Counted from the first letter of the stretch, positions 46,085 to 55,619 are shown. The stretch: 64,000 bases of DNA from an uncultured Draconibacterium sp. (GCF_963675585.1 NZ_OY776414.1:3265001-3329000), one strand, 5' to 3'. Translations and numbers: made by a program. The notes: generated by a model from the letters alone, not told the origin.

Positions 46085-46759
46085 ATGAAAACGTTCAAAT
46101 CTACCTTCTTACCATTTCTCGCAGTGCTTCTTTTCTCCGTTCCTTTACTGATGTTGCAAAGTTGCGACCCTGACGATTGCGATGATGATGAAAACGACAA
46201 CGACTGCGATACATGCATGATCGTGTACAAACCCAATATTTATATTTATCCTGAACAGGAGATTTTACTTGACGTGCAACTTGGTTTTCCTAAGGGAGGG
46301 AATGTAGTCGCCTCAATTCCGGAATACGTGAATGGCTGGACGGTTAACGTTACACCCGATGGGAAAATAGATGGCCAGTACGATTATTTGTTTTACGAAA
46401 GCGAGCAGCCCAATGTATGGCAAACCGATAAGGGGTGGTGTATAAAAACAGAAGATCTGGATGAATTTTTCAGACAAAACATGGCAGGTTTTGGTTTTCA
46501 AGGACGAGAAATAAATGACTTTACGGAATACTGGATTCCACGCCTTCAAAACTCCGAATATTACTTAATGTATCCGCAAACCAGTCAAATTATCGACGAA
46601 GTTATCGTACTTACTTTTTCCGAAACTCCTGATAACATTCAACGGCTGTTTTATCTTATTCAAGAGGCAGACTCTGCCATTGAAATGGAAGCTCCGGAGA
46701 TAAGCAGTTTTTCGCGCGAAGGCTTTTTCGTAGCAGAATGGGGCGTCATTCTTAAGTAA
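46085..46759 (+). CDS. lipoprotein of unknown function with Asp/Cys-rich N-terminus
   Basis: 224 residues. Lipobox LMLQSC (cysteine about 27) is followed by an acidic cluster DPDDCDDDENDNDCDTC, then a domain starting KPNIYIYPEQE with VQLGFPKGGNVVASIPEY, WTVNVTPDGKID and YDYLFYE. The pattern 'KPxIYLYP...' recurs in a Bacteroidota surface or periplasmic family I have seen, without known function. The four cysteines after the lipid-attached one could bind metal or form disulfides. Envelope-anchored. Confidence 0.7.
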   Translation: MKTFKSTFLPFLAVLLFSVPLLMLQSCDPDDCDDDENDNDCDTCMIVYKPNIYIYPEQEILLDVQLGFPKGGNVVASIPEYVNGWTVNVTPDGKIDGQYDYLFYESEQPNVWQTDKGWCIKTEDLDEFFRQNMAGFGFQGREINDFTEYWIPRLQNSEYYLMYPQTSQIIDEVIVLTFSETPDNIQRLFYLIQEADSAIEMEAPEISSFSREGFFVAEWGVILK

Positions 46760-46818
46760 TTGTTCCGGCTATTGATTTTATTTTGTACTTTACTTTTTCT
46801 GAAGGAAAATAGAAAATC

Positions 46819-47382
46819 ATGGCCAAAATAGTTATTGTAAATAACGCTGAACCCGGAATCAATGAATTTGTCGCACCCATCGATGACCTGGTAAAAGCGG
46901 CTGGTTCCTCATCGAAATGTATTGAATATGCGGACTGTTTAAGCATTGATTTGAATGATTTTGATGGAGTAATTTTAAGCGGGTCACCGCAAGGCGACGA
47001 TATTGTGGAACATCACCTGCCCTACTTTCGGTGGATTAAGGAATATGAAAAGCCTGTTCTGGGAATTTGTGCAGGTCACCACCTTACCGGATTTTTATAC
47101 GGTTCGGAATTATTACGCAGCGAAGAACCGGAAATGGGCGATTTTGAAGTTTTTAAAACAACAGAAGATCCGATTCTGAAACACATGCCGGAAACTTTTC
47201 GGGTGAAACAAATGCACAACGACTCAGTAACTCTTCCTGCCGGTTTTGAACTACTTGCCAGCTCTAAAACCTGTTTTAACCAACTCATGAAACACAAACA
47301 AAAACCCTTGTACACCTGCCAGTTTCATCCTGAATATTACAACCATCAACTCATTCAAAATTTTATATCTTTGTGCGAATAA
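46819..47382 (+). CDS. class I glutamine amidotransferase-like protein
   Basis: 187 residues. Nucleophile cysteine in GICAGHHLTG (about 75-84) and His-Glu in CQFHPEYYNH (about 171-180) give a complete class I triad. The sequence between (KQMHNDSVTLPAGFELLASS) is typical of stand-alone GMP-synthase-like amidotransferases. It would release ammonia from glutamine for an unknown partner, or act as a gamma-glutamyl hydrolase. It precedes an unknown secreted protein gene by 14 bp. Confidence 0.88.
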   Translation: MAKIVIVNNAEPGINEFVAPIDDLVKAAGSSSKCIEYADCLSIDLNDFDGVILSGSPQGDDIVEHHLPYFRWIKEYEKPVLGICAGHHLTGFLYGSELLRSEEPEMGDFEVFKTTEDPILKHMPETFRVKQMHNDSVTLPAGFELLASSKTCFNQLMKHKQKPLYTCQFHPEYYNHQLIQNFISLCE

Positions 47383-47396
47383 TACCCCGCAAAAGC

Positions 47397-48020
47397 ATGA
47401 AAAAAATTAGTTATACCCTGCTGTTCACAATCCTGTCGATCTTTTGTTTTGCCCAAAATTCTGAAGTGATGTACTTCGATGAAAACGCAACAGAAATCAG
47501 TAAAATTGAGTTTGACACAAAACTTGAGAGTCGTAATTATCTTGAAATTCCGGGAGAAAAAAGGTCTGTAAAAACACTTGTTTTACGCAAAAACCAGGGA
47601 GAGATAATTAATGTTGGCAAAATCTATTCACTTCTGAAAACCAGTACCGGACAAACTCTGAACCGCCAAAAACCACTTGTTGTAATTTTCTATCCCGGGA
47701 AGGATGAAAATAACTCAGGCGGACAAAACGACCGGATTTCCATACGAATTAGAAAGAAAGAATTGTGTAAAGGATTACAGGAAGTTGCTGGTGTTGAGCC
47801 AATTTATATTTACAAAGACAACACGGGTTTAGAAAAACAAAAAAACTTTATTACCTGGCACAAAGATCCCGAGGCGTTTTTTGAAAAGAACTTTTTCAAG
47901 CATCATTACCCGGGTTCAAGTTTTGTGGTTATTTCAGATAAAGGCGAATACATTAGTTATTACGGCGAATTTCCGAATGAATTTGTTTGGGATGCAGCCC
48001 AAAAGTTAAGTTCCAACTAG
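47397..48020 (+). CDS. secreted protein of unknown function
   Basis: 207 residues from the ATG at 47397, where a signal peptide begins (MKKISYTLLFTILSIFCFAQ). A start at 47373 is also open but would bury the signal. The mature part has DENATEISKIEFD, KPLVVIFYPGKDENNSGG and a C-terminal SSFVVISDKGEYISYYGEFP. The IFYPG...N stretch and last strand give a thioredoxin-fold-like impression, but there is no CxxC. I do not recognise the family. Confidence 0.7.
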   Translation: MKKISYTLLFTILSIFCFAQNSEVMYFDENATEISKIEFDTKLESRNYLEIPGEKRSVKTLVLRKNQGEIINVGKIYSLLKTSTGQTLNRQKPLVVIFYPGKDENNSGGQNDRISIRIRKKELCKGLQEVAGVEPIYIYKDNTGLEKQKNFITWHKDPEAFFEKNFFKHHYPGSSFVVISDKGEYISYYGEFPNEFVWDAAQKLSSN

Positions 48021-48112
48021 CCGCAAAATCCAGATTCGAACACCGCACCTGCTTTCAATGTGAAACTTGAATGAACAAATAGAAGAAAACGGTGTAGTAT
48101 TAGCAGAAAGTT

Positions 48113-48120
48113 TACCTTTG
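48113..48120 (+). promoter_or_regulatory. Bacteroidota -7 box upstream of the DEAD-box helicase
   Basis: TACCTTTG matches TAnnTTTG, giving a leader of about 60 bases before the ATG at 48186. Long AU-rich leaders are common for cold-inducible helicases (inference). Confidence 0.45.
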
Positions 48121-48185
48121 CAAACTTTTAAAATCCTCCCCATAAAGTATCAGACAAATATTTAAGACGGGAATAAATAATTTAT

Positions 48186-49457
48186 ATGCAATTTGAAGAT
48201 CTGGATTTAATAGAGCCCATTTTAAAAGCTCTTGACGATCAAAACTATACCGAGCCCACTCCCATTCAGGAAAAGGCCATTCCACTTGTTCTTAATCGCA
48301 AAGATGTTTTAGGGTGTGCACAAACAGGAACCGGAAAAACCGCAGCATTTGCCATCCCTATTATCCAGCATTTATATTACAATCAGCAACACAAACAACA
48401 TCATCGTAAGATTAAAGCCCTGGTTATTACTCCAACCCGCGAGTTAGCCATTCAAATTGGCGATAGTTTTAGCACCTACAGCAAATACACTCAACTTAGA
48501 AACACGGTAATCTTTGGGGGCGTAAAACAAGGAGCGCAGGTAAATGCTCTGAGAAATGGTGTTGATGTTTTAGTTGCCACACCAGGCCGTTTGCTCGATT
48601 TAATGGATCAAGGTTACATTCGTTTAAACGACATTGAATATTTTGTTTTGGATGAAGCAGACAGAATGCTCGACATGGGCTTTATTCACGACATTCGAAA
48701 AATTATTGACAAACTTCCACACAAACGTCAGTCCTTGTTTTTCTCGGCTACCATGCCCGGGAAAATTGTGGAGTTATCGCGTAAAATACTGAATAATCCG
48801 AAAAAAGTGGAAGTTACACCTGCCTCATCCACCGCTGAAACCATTCAGCAATACATCTATTTTACCAACCGCGAAGACAAAAAGAATTTGCTGAAACACA
48901 TTCTTGAGGATCAGAAAATGAAGCAGGTTTTACTTTTTTCGAAAACCAAACACGGAGCAGATAAAATTGCGCGGAACCTGGTAAAACAAAAGATTAAAGC
49001 CGCTGCAATTCACGGCGACAAAGGGCAAAACCAGCGTCAGAAAGCACTGGCTCAGTTCAAAGCCGGGGAAGTTCGGGTTTTGGTAGCCACCGATATTGCT
49101 GCACGGGGTATCGACATCGATAAACTTCAATATGTAATTAATTACGATATTCCGAATATTTCGGAAACGTATGTACATCGCATTGGCCGTTCGGGGCGGG
49201 CTGGCGAAAATGGTGTTGCCATTTCGATAAGCGAACCGGAAGAAAATTCATTTGTAAAAGACATTGAAAAACTGATCAATCAGAAAATCAGCGTTGTAAA
49301 AGACAATCCATACCCGCAAACCGATAAACCCATGACCGATTCGGAGAAAAAGGAATGGGAAAAGGAAAAACAAAAAAGGAAAAAAGAATTTTTTGCCAAT
49401 CGGAATTTACAAGGAGGGAAAGCAAAATCGCGGAATCACTCACGATCGCGACGATAG
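48186..49457 (+). CDS. DEAD-box ATP-dependent RNA helicase, RhlE-like
   Basis: 423 residues. Q motif EPTPIQEKAIP, Walker A AQTGTGKT (about 45-52), PTRELAIQ, VATPGRLLDLM, DEAD in YFVLDEADRMLDMGF (about 157-160), SAT, then the second RecA domain with LVATDIAARGIDIDKL and HRIGRSGRAG. A short basic tail (KRKKEFFANRNLQGGKAKSRNHSRSRR in pieces) is typical of RhlE. It remodels RNA structure in ribosome assembly or mRNA decay. It is 20 bp from rlmF, an rRNA methyltransferase gene, which fits a joint role in the ribosome. Confidence 0.93.
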   Translation: MQFEDLDLIEPILKALDDQNYTEPTPIQEKAIPLVLNRKDVLGCAQTGTGKTAAFAIPIIQHLYYNQQHKQHHRKIKALVITPTRELAIQIGDSFSTYSKYTQLRNTVIFGGVKQGAQVNALRNGVDVLVATPGRLLDLMDQGYIRLNDIEYFVLDEADRMLDMGFIHDIRKIIDKLPHKRQSLFFSATMPGKIVELSRKILNNPKKVEVTPASSTAETIQQYIYFTNREDKKNLLKHILEDQKMKQVLLFSKTKHGADKIARNLVKQKIKAAAIHGDKGQNQRQKALAQFKAGEVRVLVATDIAARGIDIDKLQYVINYDIPNISETYVHRIGRSGRAGENGVAISISEPEENSFVKDIEKLINQKISVVKDNPYPQTDKPMTDSEKKEWEKEKQKRKKEFFANRNLQGGKAKSRNHSRSRR

Positions 49458-49477
49458 AGGAAATATGACAGCGAATT

Positions 49478-50395
49478 ATGGATCGAAGCAAGAAAAATCT
49501 GCCGGAAACAAAGTCGCAACTGCACCCACGAAATAAACACCGCGACAGATATAACTTTGAGGCACTCTGCAAAGATTATCCGGCGCTGGCACCTTTTGTA
49601 ATTCGCAACAAATACAACAGCGAGTCGATTAATTTTTTCGATCCTCAGGCAGTTAAAGCCTTAAACAGTGCTCTGCTAAAGCACTTTTACAGTATTCAGT
49701 ACTGGGATATTCCTGATGGCTATTTGTGTCCTCCTATACCTGGCAGGGCCGACTACATCCATACACTTGCCGACTTGTTACGCGACAATGAAACCAATTT
49801 TGCAGACACGAACATAAAATGTTTGGATATTGGCGTGGGAGCAAATTGTATTTACCCCATTATTGGTTACAAAGAATACGGCTGGGCGTTTGTTGGCTCC
49901 GATATTGACAAACAGGCCATAAATTCGGCAAGGCAGATTATTGACCGGAATCCGGATTTAAAAGACCACATTGAGATTAGACTTCAAACCAATCCTGGCT
50001 CCATTTTTAACGGAATTATAAATCAGGATGAGAAATTTCAGTTTACAATTTGTAATCCCCCTTTTCACAGTTCAGCCGGCGAGGCTCGGAAAGGAACTTT
50101 GCGGAAACTGAGTAATTTGAAAGGGACTAAAACCCGCAAAGCAAAATTGAACTTTGGCGGACAAAACAACGAGTTGTGGTGCGAAGGTGGCGAAAAATTA
50201 TTTGTACGTAAAATGATTGAAGAAAGTGTTCAGTTTGCCAATTCGTGTGTATGGTTTACTACTCTGGTTTCAAAAGAAACAAATTTGCCGGGCATTTACA
50301 AAACGCTAAAAAAAGTAAAAGCCAAACAAATTAAAACCCTAAATATGGGACAAGGCAATAAAAAAAGCAGAATTGTTGCCTGGAGTTTTCAATAA
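49478..50395 (+). CDS. rlmF: 23S rRNA (adenine-N6)-methyltransferase RlmF
   Basis: 305 residues. N-terminal LHPRNKHRDRYNFEAL (about 13-28) and NFFDPQAVKALNSALLKHFY are RlmF hallmarks. SAM-binding CLDIGVGANCIYPIIG (about 108-123) and the catalytic N6-adenine motif NPPFHSS (about 193-199) follow. It methylates A1618 (E. coli numbering) of 23S rRNA. Probably co-transcribed with the helicase upstream. A hairpin after the gene serves as terminator for both strands. Confidence 0.93.
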   Translation: MDRSKKNLPETKSQLHPRNKHRDRYNFEALCKDYPALAPFVIRNKYNSESINFFDPQAVKALNSALLKHFYSIQYWDIPDGYLCPPIPGRADYIHTLADLLRDNETNFADTNIKCLDIGVGANCIYPIIGYKEYGWAFVGSDIDKQAINSARQIIDRNPDLKDHIEIRLQTNPGSIFNGIINQDEKFQFTICNPPFHSSAGEARKGTLRKLSNLKGTKTRKAKLNFGGQNNELWCEGGEKLFVRKMIEESVQFANSCVWFTTLVSKETNLPGIYKTLKKVKAKQIKTLNMGQGNKKSRIVAWSFQ

Positions 50396-50413
50396 TCCCT
50401 ACAACATAAAAAA

Positions 50414-50445
50414 ACCGCTAAAGAATAAATTCATTCAATAGCGGT
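50414..50445. terminator. hairpin between convergent rlmF and asnB
   Basis: ACCGCTA (50414-50420) and TAGCGGT (50439-50445) with an 18-nt loop that itself holds GAATAAATTCATTC. On the minus strand the stem is followed by a T-rich tract (complement of AAAAAA at 50408-50413). Confidence 0.6.
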
Positions 50446-50469
50446 CTTGAAAATTATCGAAGTAAAATC

Positions 50470-52161
50470 TTACTTGTCTTTTTTAATGTCGTCGAATTGT
50501 TTCGACTGGTCGTGTACTGTTTTAATTGAACGACCTGAAGGATCGGCATTTCCCTGGAACGATGCATCCCATGCCAGAGCAGTTTCGGTACTACACGCAA
50601 TTGAAGCATACGAAGGCACACAAGCTGCTGCCTGATCGGATGGGAAATGTTCGCTGTAAATCTGGCGATACATGTACTCTTCTTTATTCATTGGTGTGTG
50701 AACCGGGAAACGGAATTTGGCATTCTCCATCATTTCGTCGGAAACCTGCTGTTTTGCAATGTCTTTCAAAGTATCGATCCAGCCATATCCAACACCGTCA
50801 GAAAATTGTTCCTTTTGACGCCACGCAACACTTTCAGGTAAAATCGACTCAAAAGCTTTACGCAATGGATATTTCTCCATGCGTCCGTTTTTCGCCATTT
50901 TTTCTTCAGGATTAAAACGCATGGCAACATCCATAAATTCTTTATCGAGGAAAGGCACACGTCCTTCAACACCCCATGCTGCCAACGATTTATTCGCACG
51001 CAAACAATCGTACATGTGCAGGCGGCCAATTTTTGTTATACATTCTTCATGAAATTCTTTGGCATTTGGTGCTTTGTGGAAATACAAATAACCACCAAAC
51101 ATTTCATCAGCGCCCTCGCCGGTAAGAACCATTTTAATACCCATTGATTTGATAACACGCGCCAACATATACATAGGAGTTGAAGCACGAACTGAAGTTA
51201 CATCGTAGGTTTCAATATGATAAATCACATCGCGAATTGCATCCAATCCCTCTTGTATGGTATAATGAATTTCGTGATGAACCGTTCCAATATAATCGGC
51301 TACTTTTTTAGCCGCAGCCAAATCCGGAGCGTCTTTTAAGCCAATCACAAACGAGTGTAATTGTGGCCACCAGGCATCTTTTGTTCCATCTGCCTCAACA
51401 CGTTTACCCGAGAATTTTTTTGCCAAAGCAGAAGTAATAGACGAATCCAAACCACCCGACAACAAAACACCGTAAGGCACATCCGACATTAACTGACGTT
51501 GAACGGCATCTTCCAATGCTTGTCCCAATTCCTTAATATCGGCAGGAGTATCTTTTACATTATCGTACTCCATCCAGTCACGATTATGCCATCTTTTTAA
51601 TTCACCTTCTTTACTGTATAGATAATGTGCCGGTGGAAATTCCTGAATTTTAGTACAGTAACCTTCCAATGCTTTCAATTCGGAACCAACATAAAAATTT
51701 CCAAATTTATCCCAGCCCATGTAAAGCGGAATAATTCCAATGTGATCGCGACCAATCAGGTAAGCATCTTCATTTTCATCGTACAAGGCAAACGCAAAAA
51801 TTCCATTTAATTCATCCAGAAATTTTTCCTTTTTATCGTTGTACAAAGCCAGAATCACCTCGCAATCCGAGCCGGTCTGAAATTCATATTTACCTTCGTA
51901 TTGTTTACGTATTTCGCGGTGATTATAAATTTCGCCGTTAACACCTAATATCAGAGTTTTATCTTTACTATATAAAGGCTGGCCTCCTGATTCAGGGTCA
52001 ACAATTGAAAGACGTTCATGAGCAATTATAGCTTTATCACCACAATAAATTCCTGACCAATCCGGTCCACGATGACGCAATTTTTTTGACATTTCCAAAA
52101 CCATCGGTCTTAGTTCCTGCGAATTGGTTTTTAAATCAAATGCGCCTACAATTCCACACAT
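50470..52161 (-). CDS. asnB: asparagine synthase B (glutamine-hydrolysing)
   Basis: 563 residues. Starts MCGIVGAFDLK with the Ntn amidotransferase cysteine at residue 2. GATase-II motifs RHRGPDWSG, AHERLSIVD and NGEIYNH. The synthetase domain has the PP-loop LLSGGLDSS (about 231-239) and TGEGADEMFGGYLYF, VEGRVPFLDKEFM. It makes asparagine from aspartate, glutamine and ATP. Full length and class B. Monocistronic with its own long upstream region. Confidence 0.96.
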   Translation of the reverse strand: MCGIVGAFDLKTNSQELRPMVLEMSKKLRHRGPDWSGIYCGDKAIIAHERLSIVDPESGGQPLYSKDKTLILGVNGEIYNHREIRKQYEGKYEFQTGSDCEVILALYNDKKEKFLDELNGIFAFALYDENEDAYLIGRDHIGIIPLYMGWDKFGNFYVGSELKALEGYCTKIQEFPPAHYLYSKEGELKRWHNRDWMEYDNVKDTPADIKELGQALEDAVQRQLMSDVPYGVLLSGGLDSSITSALAKKFSGKRVEADGTKDAWWPQLHSFVIGLKDAPDLAAAKKVADYIGTVHHEIHYTIQEGLDAIRDVIYHIETYDVTSVRASTPMYMLARVIKSMGIKMVLTGEGADEMFGGYLYFHKAPNAKEFHEECITKIGRLHMYDCLRANKSLAAWGVEGRVPFLDKEFMDVAMRFNPEEKMAKNGRMEKYPLRKAFESILPESVAWRQKEQFSDGVGYGWIDTLKDIAKQQVSDEMMENAKFRFPVHTPMNKEEYMYRQIYSEHFPSDQAAACVPSYASIACSTETALAWDASFQGNADPSGRSIKTVHDQSKQFDDIKKDK

Positions 52162-52564
52162 ATTATCTGCTTTTAAATCTGTTACTAATTTTTTTCAAAA
52201 ATAATCACTTTGTCAACATGACCAAAATATGCCTGACATTTTTCCATCTAAAATAACATTTACAATACATTTTAAACAATTATCCACAAATAGAAAATCA
52301 TTTTAATATTAGGATTTTCGCAAAAACCCCTTATTTTCCATCCCCTATTGCTAAAATTACAAAACAATACCACCCTACTCCCTATAATGAATGGAGTCAA
52401 AAATAAATATTTACCTTTTTAAACACACATACCCCCATTCTAACCCATGTTGGCATTTTTATTTAAAAGTTTGCAAATAACAGTCAAAAAGTGACAATAT
52501 GATATAAATTTGCAGGCACTGCCAGTTTCTTCAATAATTTCTATTTTTGCGTGTAAATCAAACG
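52162..52564. promoter_or_regulatory. divergent promoter region; -7 box at 52505-52512
   Basis: About 400 AT-rich bases between asnB (minus) and the MBOAT gene (plus), without a gene. TAAATTTG at 52505-52512 matches TAnnTTTG and would give a leader of about 50 bases before the ATG at 52565. No palindrome of operator type was seen. Confidence 0.4.
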
Positions 52565-53968
52565 ATGCTTTTTAACTCACTCATATTTGTTCTTTTCGCT
52601 CTCATCTTTTTCCTAATCAACAGATTAATAGGAAAAAATGTGAATGGCCGCCTGCTTTGGTTAACGGCAGCATCGTTCTTTTTTTACGGTTGGTGGGATT
52701 GGCGTTTTATCTTTTTGATTGTTTTTAGCGGACTTATCGACTTTTATGCGGTATTGGCAATGCAAAAGTCACCCCAATACAAAAAACTATTCCTAATCAT
52801 TTCAGTAATCGGCAACATTGGGTCCTTGTCTGTATTTAAGTATTGGAGCTTTATTGCTGAAAACATCGATACACTGTTTGGATTAAGCGACGGCCAGAGT
52901 TTGCTTAGCCAAACCCCCGGTTTGTTTCTGATAACTCCAATTGGAATTAGCTTTTATACCTTTCAGAGTATGAGCTACACCATTGATGCCTACAGAAACA
53001 AATTAAAACCTACCAATAATTTACTGCACTTTTTTGCCTATTTGTCTATGTTTCCGCAATTGGTAGCCGGCCCAATAGTGCGGGCAAAAACCATGCTTCC
53101 ACAATTACTGCAAACCAATAAAGTGTCGAAAGATGAACGCTGGCACGGATTTCAACTTATTGTTCGGGGCTACTTTAAAAAAATGGTAATTGCCGATAAT
53201 CTGGCTCCCCTGGTGGTTACTGCCTTTAGCTCGGCCGAATTAAATCAGTCATCCTTATACTGGTGGGGCACATCTGTTGCTTTTGCCTTACAAATTTATT
53301 GCGATTTTGCAGGTTACAGCGACATTGCCCGTGGATTATCAAAATGGATGGGATACAATTTCCCTGACAACTTTAACCATCCCTATATTTCAACCTCCTT
53401 ACGCGAATTCTGGACTCGCTGGCACATTTCCCTTTCAACCTGGTTTAAAGACTACCTCTATATACCTTTGGGTGGCGGCCGGGTTTCAAAAGTCCGTTCT
53501 CATATTAACCTGTGGATAACCATGCTGGTTTCCGGGCTTTGGCATGGCGCAGCCTGGACCTATGTGATTTGGGGAGCTATTCATGCCTTTTTCTCATCGG
53601 TGGAACGAATTACAAACTGGCCCGAAAAACTATCAAAAAATACGGCGACCAAAATTATAGCCTGGTTTTTTGTTACCCTGCAGGTTTTGGTGGCCTGGAT
53701 TTTTTTCAGAGCCAATACAATTGGTCAGGCCTGGGAAATCGTAAAAATAATGTTCTCGTTTGTGGGAGATTTCAATTTGGCATGGGGATTAAACGGAACC
53801 ATTTTTATTTTAATAATTGTACTTCGGGAATTGGCGGTTGTTACCATACCCGAAAAACAGTTCAAAACCGTTAAACCAATTCCGGAGATGTTGTTTTATG
53901 CTGTACTGATTACACTAATCATTTATTTTAGGGGCGAAGGCAGCGAGTTTATCTATTTTCAGTTTTAA
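52565..53968 (+). CDS. MBOAT-family O-acyltransferase (AlgI/DltB-like)
   Basis: 467 residues from the ATG at 52565 (an in-frame TTG at 52547 is less likely). About ten membrane helices. Family signatures: PIGISFYTFQSMSYTIDAYR (about 127-146), PQLVAGPIVRAK, DFAGYSDIARGLSKWMGY, REFWTRWHISLSTWFKDYLY split over about 280-300, and the catalytic histidine in SGLWHGAAW (His about 326). It transfers an acyl group (often acetyl) from the cytoplasm to an extracytoplasmic glycan. The next gene, one base downstream, encodes the matching SGNH partner, as in alginate-type acetylation systems. The target glycan is unknown. Confidence 0.92.
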   Translation: MLFNSLIFVLFALIFFLINRLIGKNVNGRLLWLTAASFFFYGWWDWRFIFLIVFSGLIDFYAVLAMQKSPQYKKLFLIISVIGNIGSLSVFKYWSFIAENIDTLFGLSDGQSLLSQTPGLFLITPIGISFYTFQSMSYTIDAYRNKLKPTNNLLHFFAYLSMFPQLVAGPIVRAKTMLPQLLQTNKVSKDERWHGFQLIVRGYFKKMVIADNLAPLVVTAFSSAELNQSSLYWWGTSVAFALQIYCDFAGYSDIARGLSKWMGYNFPDNFNHPYISTSLREFWTRWHISLSTWFKDYLYIPLGGGRVSKVRSHINLWITMLVSGLWHGAAWTYVIWGAIHAFFSSVERITNWPEKLSKNTATKIIAWFFVTLQVLVAWIFFRANTIGQAWEIVKIMFSFVGDFNLAWGLNGTIFILIIVLRELAVVTIPEKQFKTVKPIPEMLFYAVLITLIIYFRGEGSEFIYFQF

Positions 53969-53969
53969 T

Positions 53970-54887
53970 ATGACAAAACATAAAAACATAGTATTTACAC
54001 TTATTACTGCAGCTTTAATTACTGTTGTACTAAGTTTTGTTTTTCCCAAAAACAAAGAGAAATACCTGGCCGACATGTTTTGGACACGCAAAACCTTTAG
54101 CTCGTCAAACAAAAATGTTGTGTTAATGGGAGACTCAAGAGTGTATCGTGGCCTGTCGCCCGACGCAATGCAAAACATACTTCCCCATTTTAAGCTGTAT
54201 AACTTTGCCTACTCCAACGGAGGGTTAAATGCAGAGATGTTTTTGGCAGCAGAGCAAAAACTCACAAAAACAGACGATGCAAAAGTGATTGTTTTAGGTA
54301 TTACAGCCAATACATTAACCGATTTTACCAACAACAACACACAATATGTACAGGAATTAAACCGTCCCCGGGAGGAAATTCTGGAGCGTTTGTATTTAAA
54401 TCCGGTATCGTACTGGTTTTCGGCCACAACACCCGAACAGCTGATCTCCTGGTTTTCGGCTAAAAAGGATACATCAGAAAATTATTATTTGAGCAATTAC
54501 AAAATGAATGGTTATGTTGAATCGGATAAATTCCCGATCGACACAACGGAAGCAATTGCATCGTACACCAAAGATTTCAGCAATTACCAGGTGGATGACG
54601 CTCATTTAAAAGGGCTTTTTTCACAGGTGAAAACCTGGACAGAAAAAGGAATTACGGTGCTCGCTTTTCGCCCTCCCGTTTCGGAGCCCATGGTAGAACT
54701 GGAAAACAAGATGGGATTGTACGATGAATCAAAGATTTCGGAGGGAATTAGAAACGCCGGTGGATATTGGATCCATTTGGACAACAGCCAATACCTTACC
54801 TACGATGGAAGCCATGTTGACCGGCCATCTGCAGAAAAGTTATCCCAACAAATTGCTTTAAAAATAAAAGAGCTCACCGGTAATTAG
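53970..54887 (+). CDS. membrane-anchored SGNH-type acyltransferase partner of the MBOAT protein
   Basis: 305 residues. One N-terminal membrane segment (IVFTLITAALITVVLSFVF), then an SGNH fold: nucleophile serine in VLMGDSRVYRGL (Ser about 56), NGGLNAE (block II-like glycine) and YDGSHVDRPSAEKL near the C-terminus with the Asp-x-x-His pair. This pattern is seen in AlgJ/AlgX/DltD-like proteins that complete O-acetylation of a polysaccharide in the periplasm. It begins one base after the MBOAT stop, so it is surely co-translated. Confidence 0.82.
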   Translation: MTKHKNIVFTLITAALITVVLSFVFPKNKEKYLADMFWTRKTFSSSNKNVVLMGDSRVYRGLSPDAMQNILPHFKLYNFAYSNGGLNAEMFLAAEQKLTKTDDAKVIVLGITANTLTDFTNNNTQYVQELNRPREEILERLYLNPVSYWFSATTPEQLISWFSAKKDTSENYYLSNYKMNGYVESDKFPIDTTEAIASYTKDFSNYQVDDAHLKGLFSQVKTWTEKGITVLAFRPPVSEPMVELENKMGLYDESKISEGIRNAGGYWIHLDNSQYLTYDGSHVDRPSAEKLSQQIALKIKELTGN

Positions 54888-54926
54888 TTCTACAAACCTT
54901 TTTAGTCGTTTTCTGTTCTTACAAAC

Positions 54927-55588
54927 ATGAATGAACAGATTAACTTTTACAAAGCCAAGCTACAATACGAGATAGATGCATGGGATCTATTTGAAAAACA
55001 GAGCAAAGCAGAAGAGATTGTAATAACCTGAGTTCGACACTAAAATATTTTCACAGAAAGTCAGATTTGTGTCAGATTTGTTTCGAAAATACTGAAGGAA
55101 TAACGGGTTATTTCAAAGGATTTTTGGGACAAAGATGGCGTAAGTATGACTTTTCATGTGGACTTTGCTCTTTTTGCCGTAAACTTCCTTCACTTTTTTC
55201 GAATTATCCCGATAATCCTTCAAAAACCGAAGAAAGTTTCTGACTAAAAATAGCGAAAGCTGTGGACATATTTTAAATCGAACTCAGGTTAATAATTGAC
55301 ACCCGATCGGAAGAAGCTTTTAAAAAGGAACATATTCCGGGTGCGGTTAATATTCCGCATCGTACCATGAGTGCTTCAACAACCGCACATTTAAACAAAA
55401 GTATTTTATGCATTACTTACTGCGATGGAATTGGTTGTAATGCTTCAACCAAAGGAGCATTAAAAATGTCGGAACTGGGTTTCCAGGTAAAAGAGTTGTT
55501 AGGCGGACTCGACTGGTGGAAAAGAGATGGATACAAAACGGAAGGAGAAAAAACATCACCTGGGCAAGAGATAGTTTGTGGATGTTAA
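54927..55588 (+). pseudogene. rhodanese-like gene interrupted by a MITE
   Basis: The frame begins MNEQINFYKAKLQYEIDAWD and reads to EEIVI before it runs into the element and stops at a TGA in its terminal repeat. Removing the 266-bp element and one copy of the 3-bp duplication restores one frame of 130 residues: ...AEEIVIIDTRSEEAFKKEHI, then GAVNIPH, active-site loop YCDGIGCNAS and a C-terminal VCGC. This is a single-domain rhodanese (sulfur transferase) with active-site cysteine. As it stands, only short fragments can be made; an internal ATG at 55367 would give the C-terminal 73 residues with the active site but without the first strand. Confidence 0.9.
55025..55290. mobile_element. 266-bp MITE with 13-bp perfect inverted repeats and 3-bp target duplication
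   Basis: Left end AACCTGAGTTCGA (55025-55037) and right end TCGAACTCAGGTT (55278-55290) are exact complements. The element is flanked by AAT at 55022-55024 and 55291-55293. It has no coding frame for a transposase, so it is non-autonomous. Excision restores the rhodanese frame exactly. A 3-bp duplication would fit an IS5-type (IS1031-like) or similar DDE transposase supplied in trans; the family cannot be fixed from this window. Confidence 0.92.
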
Positions 55589-55619
55589 TGCACGACCGCA
55601 AAACAACCAATATTAAAAT

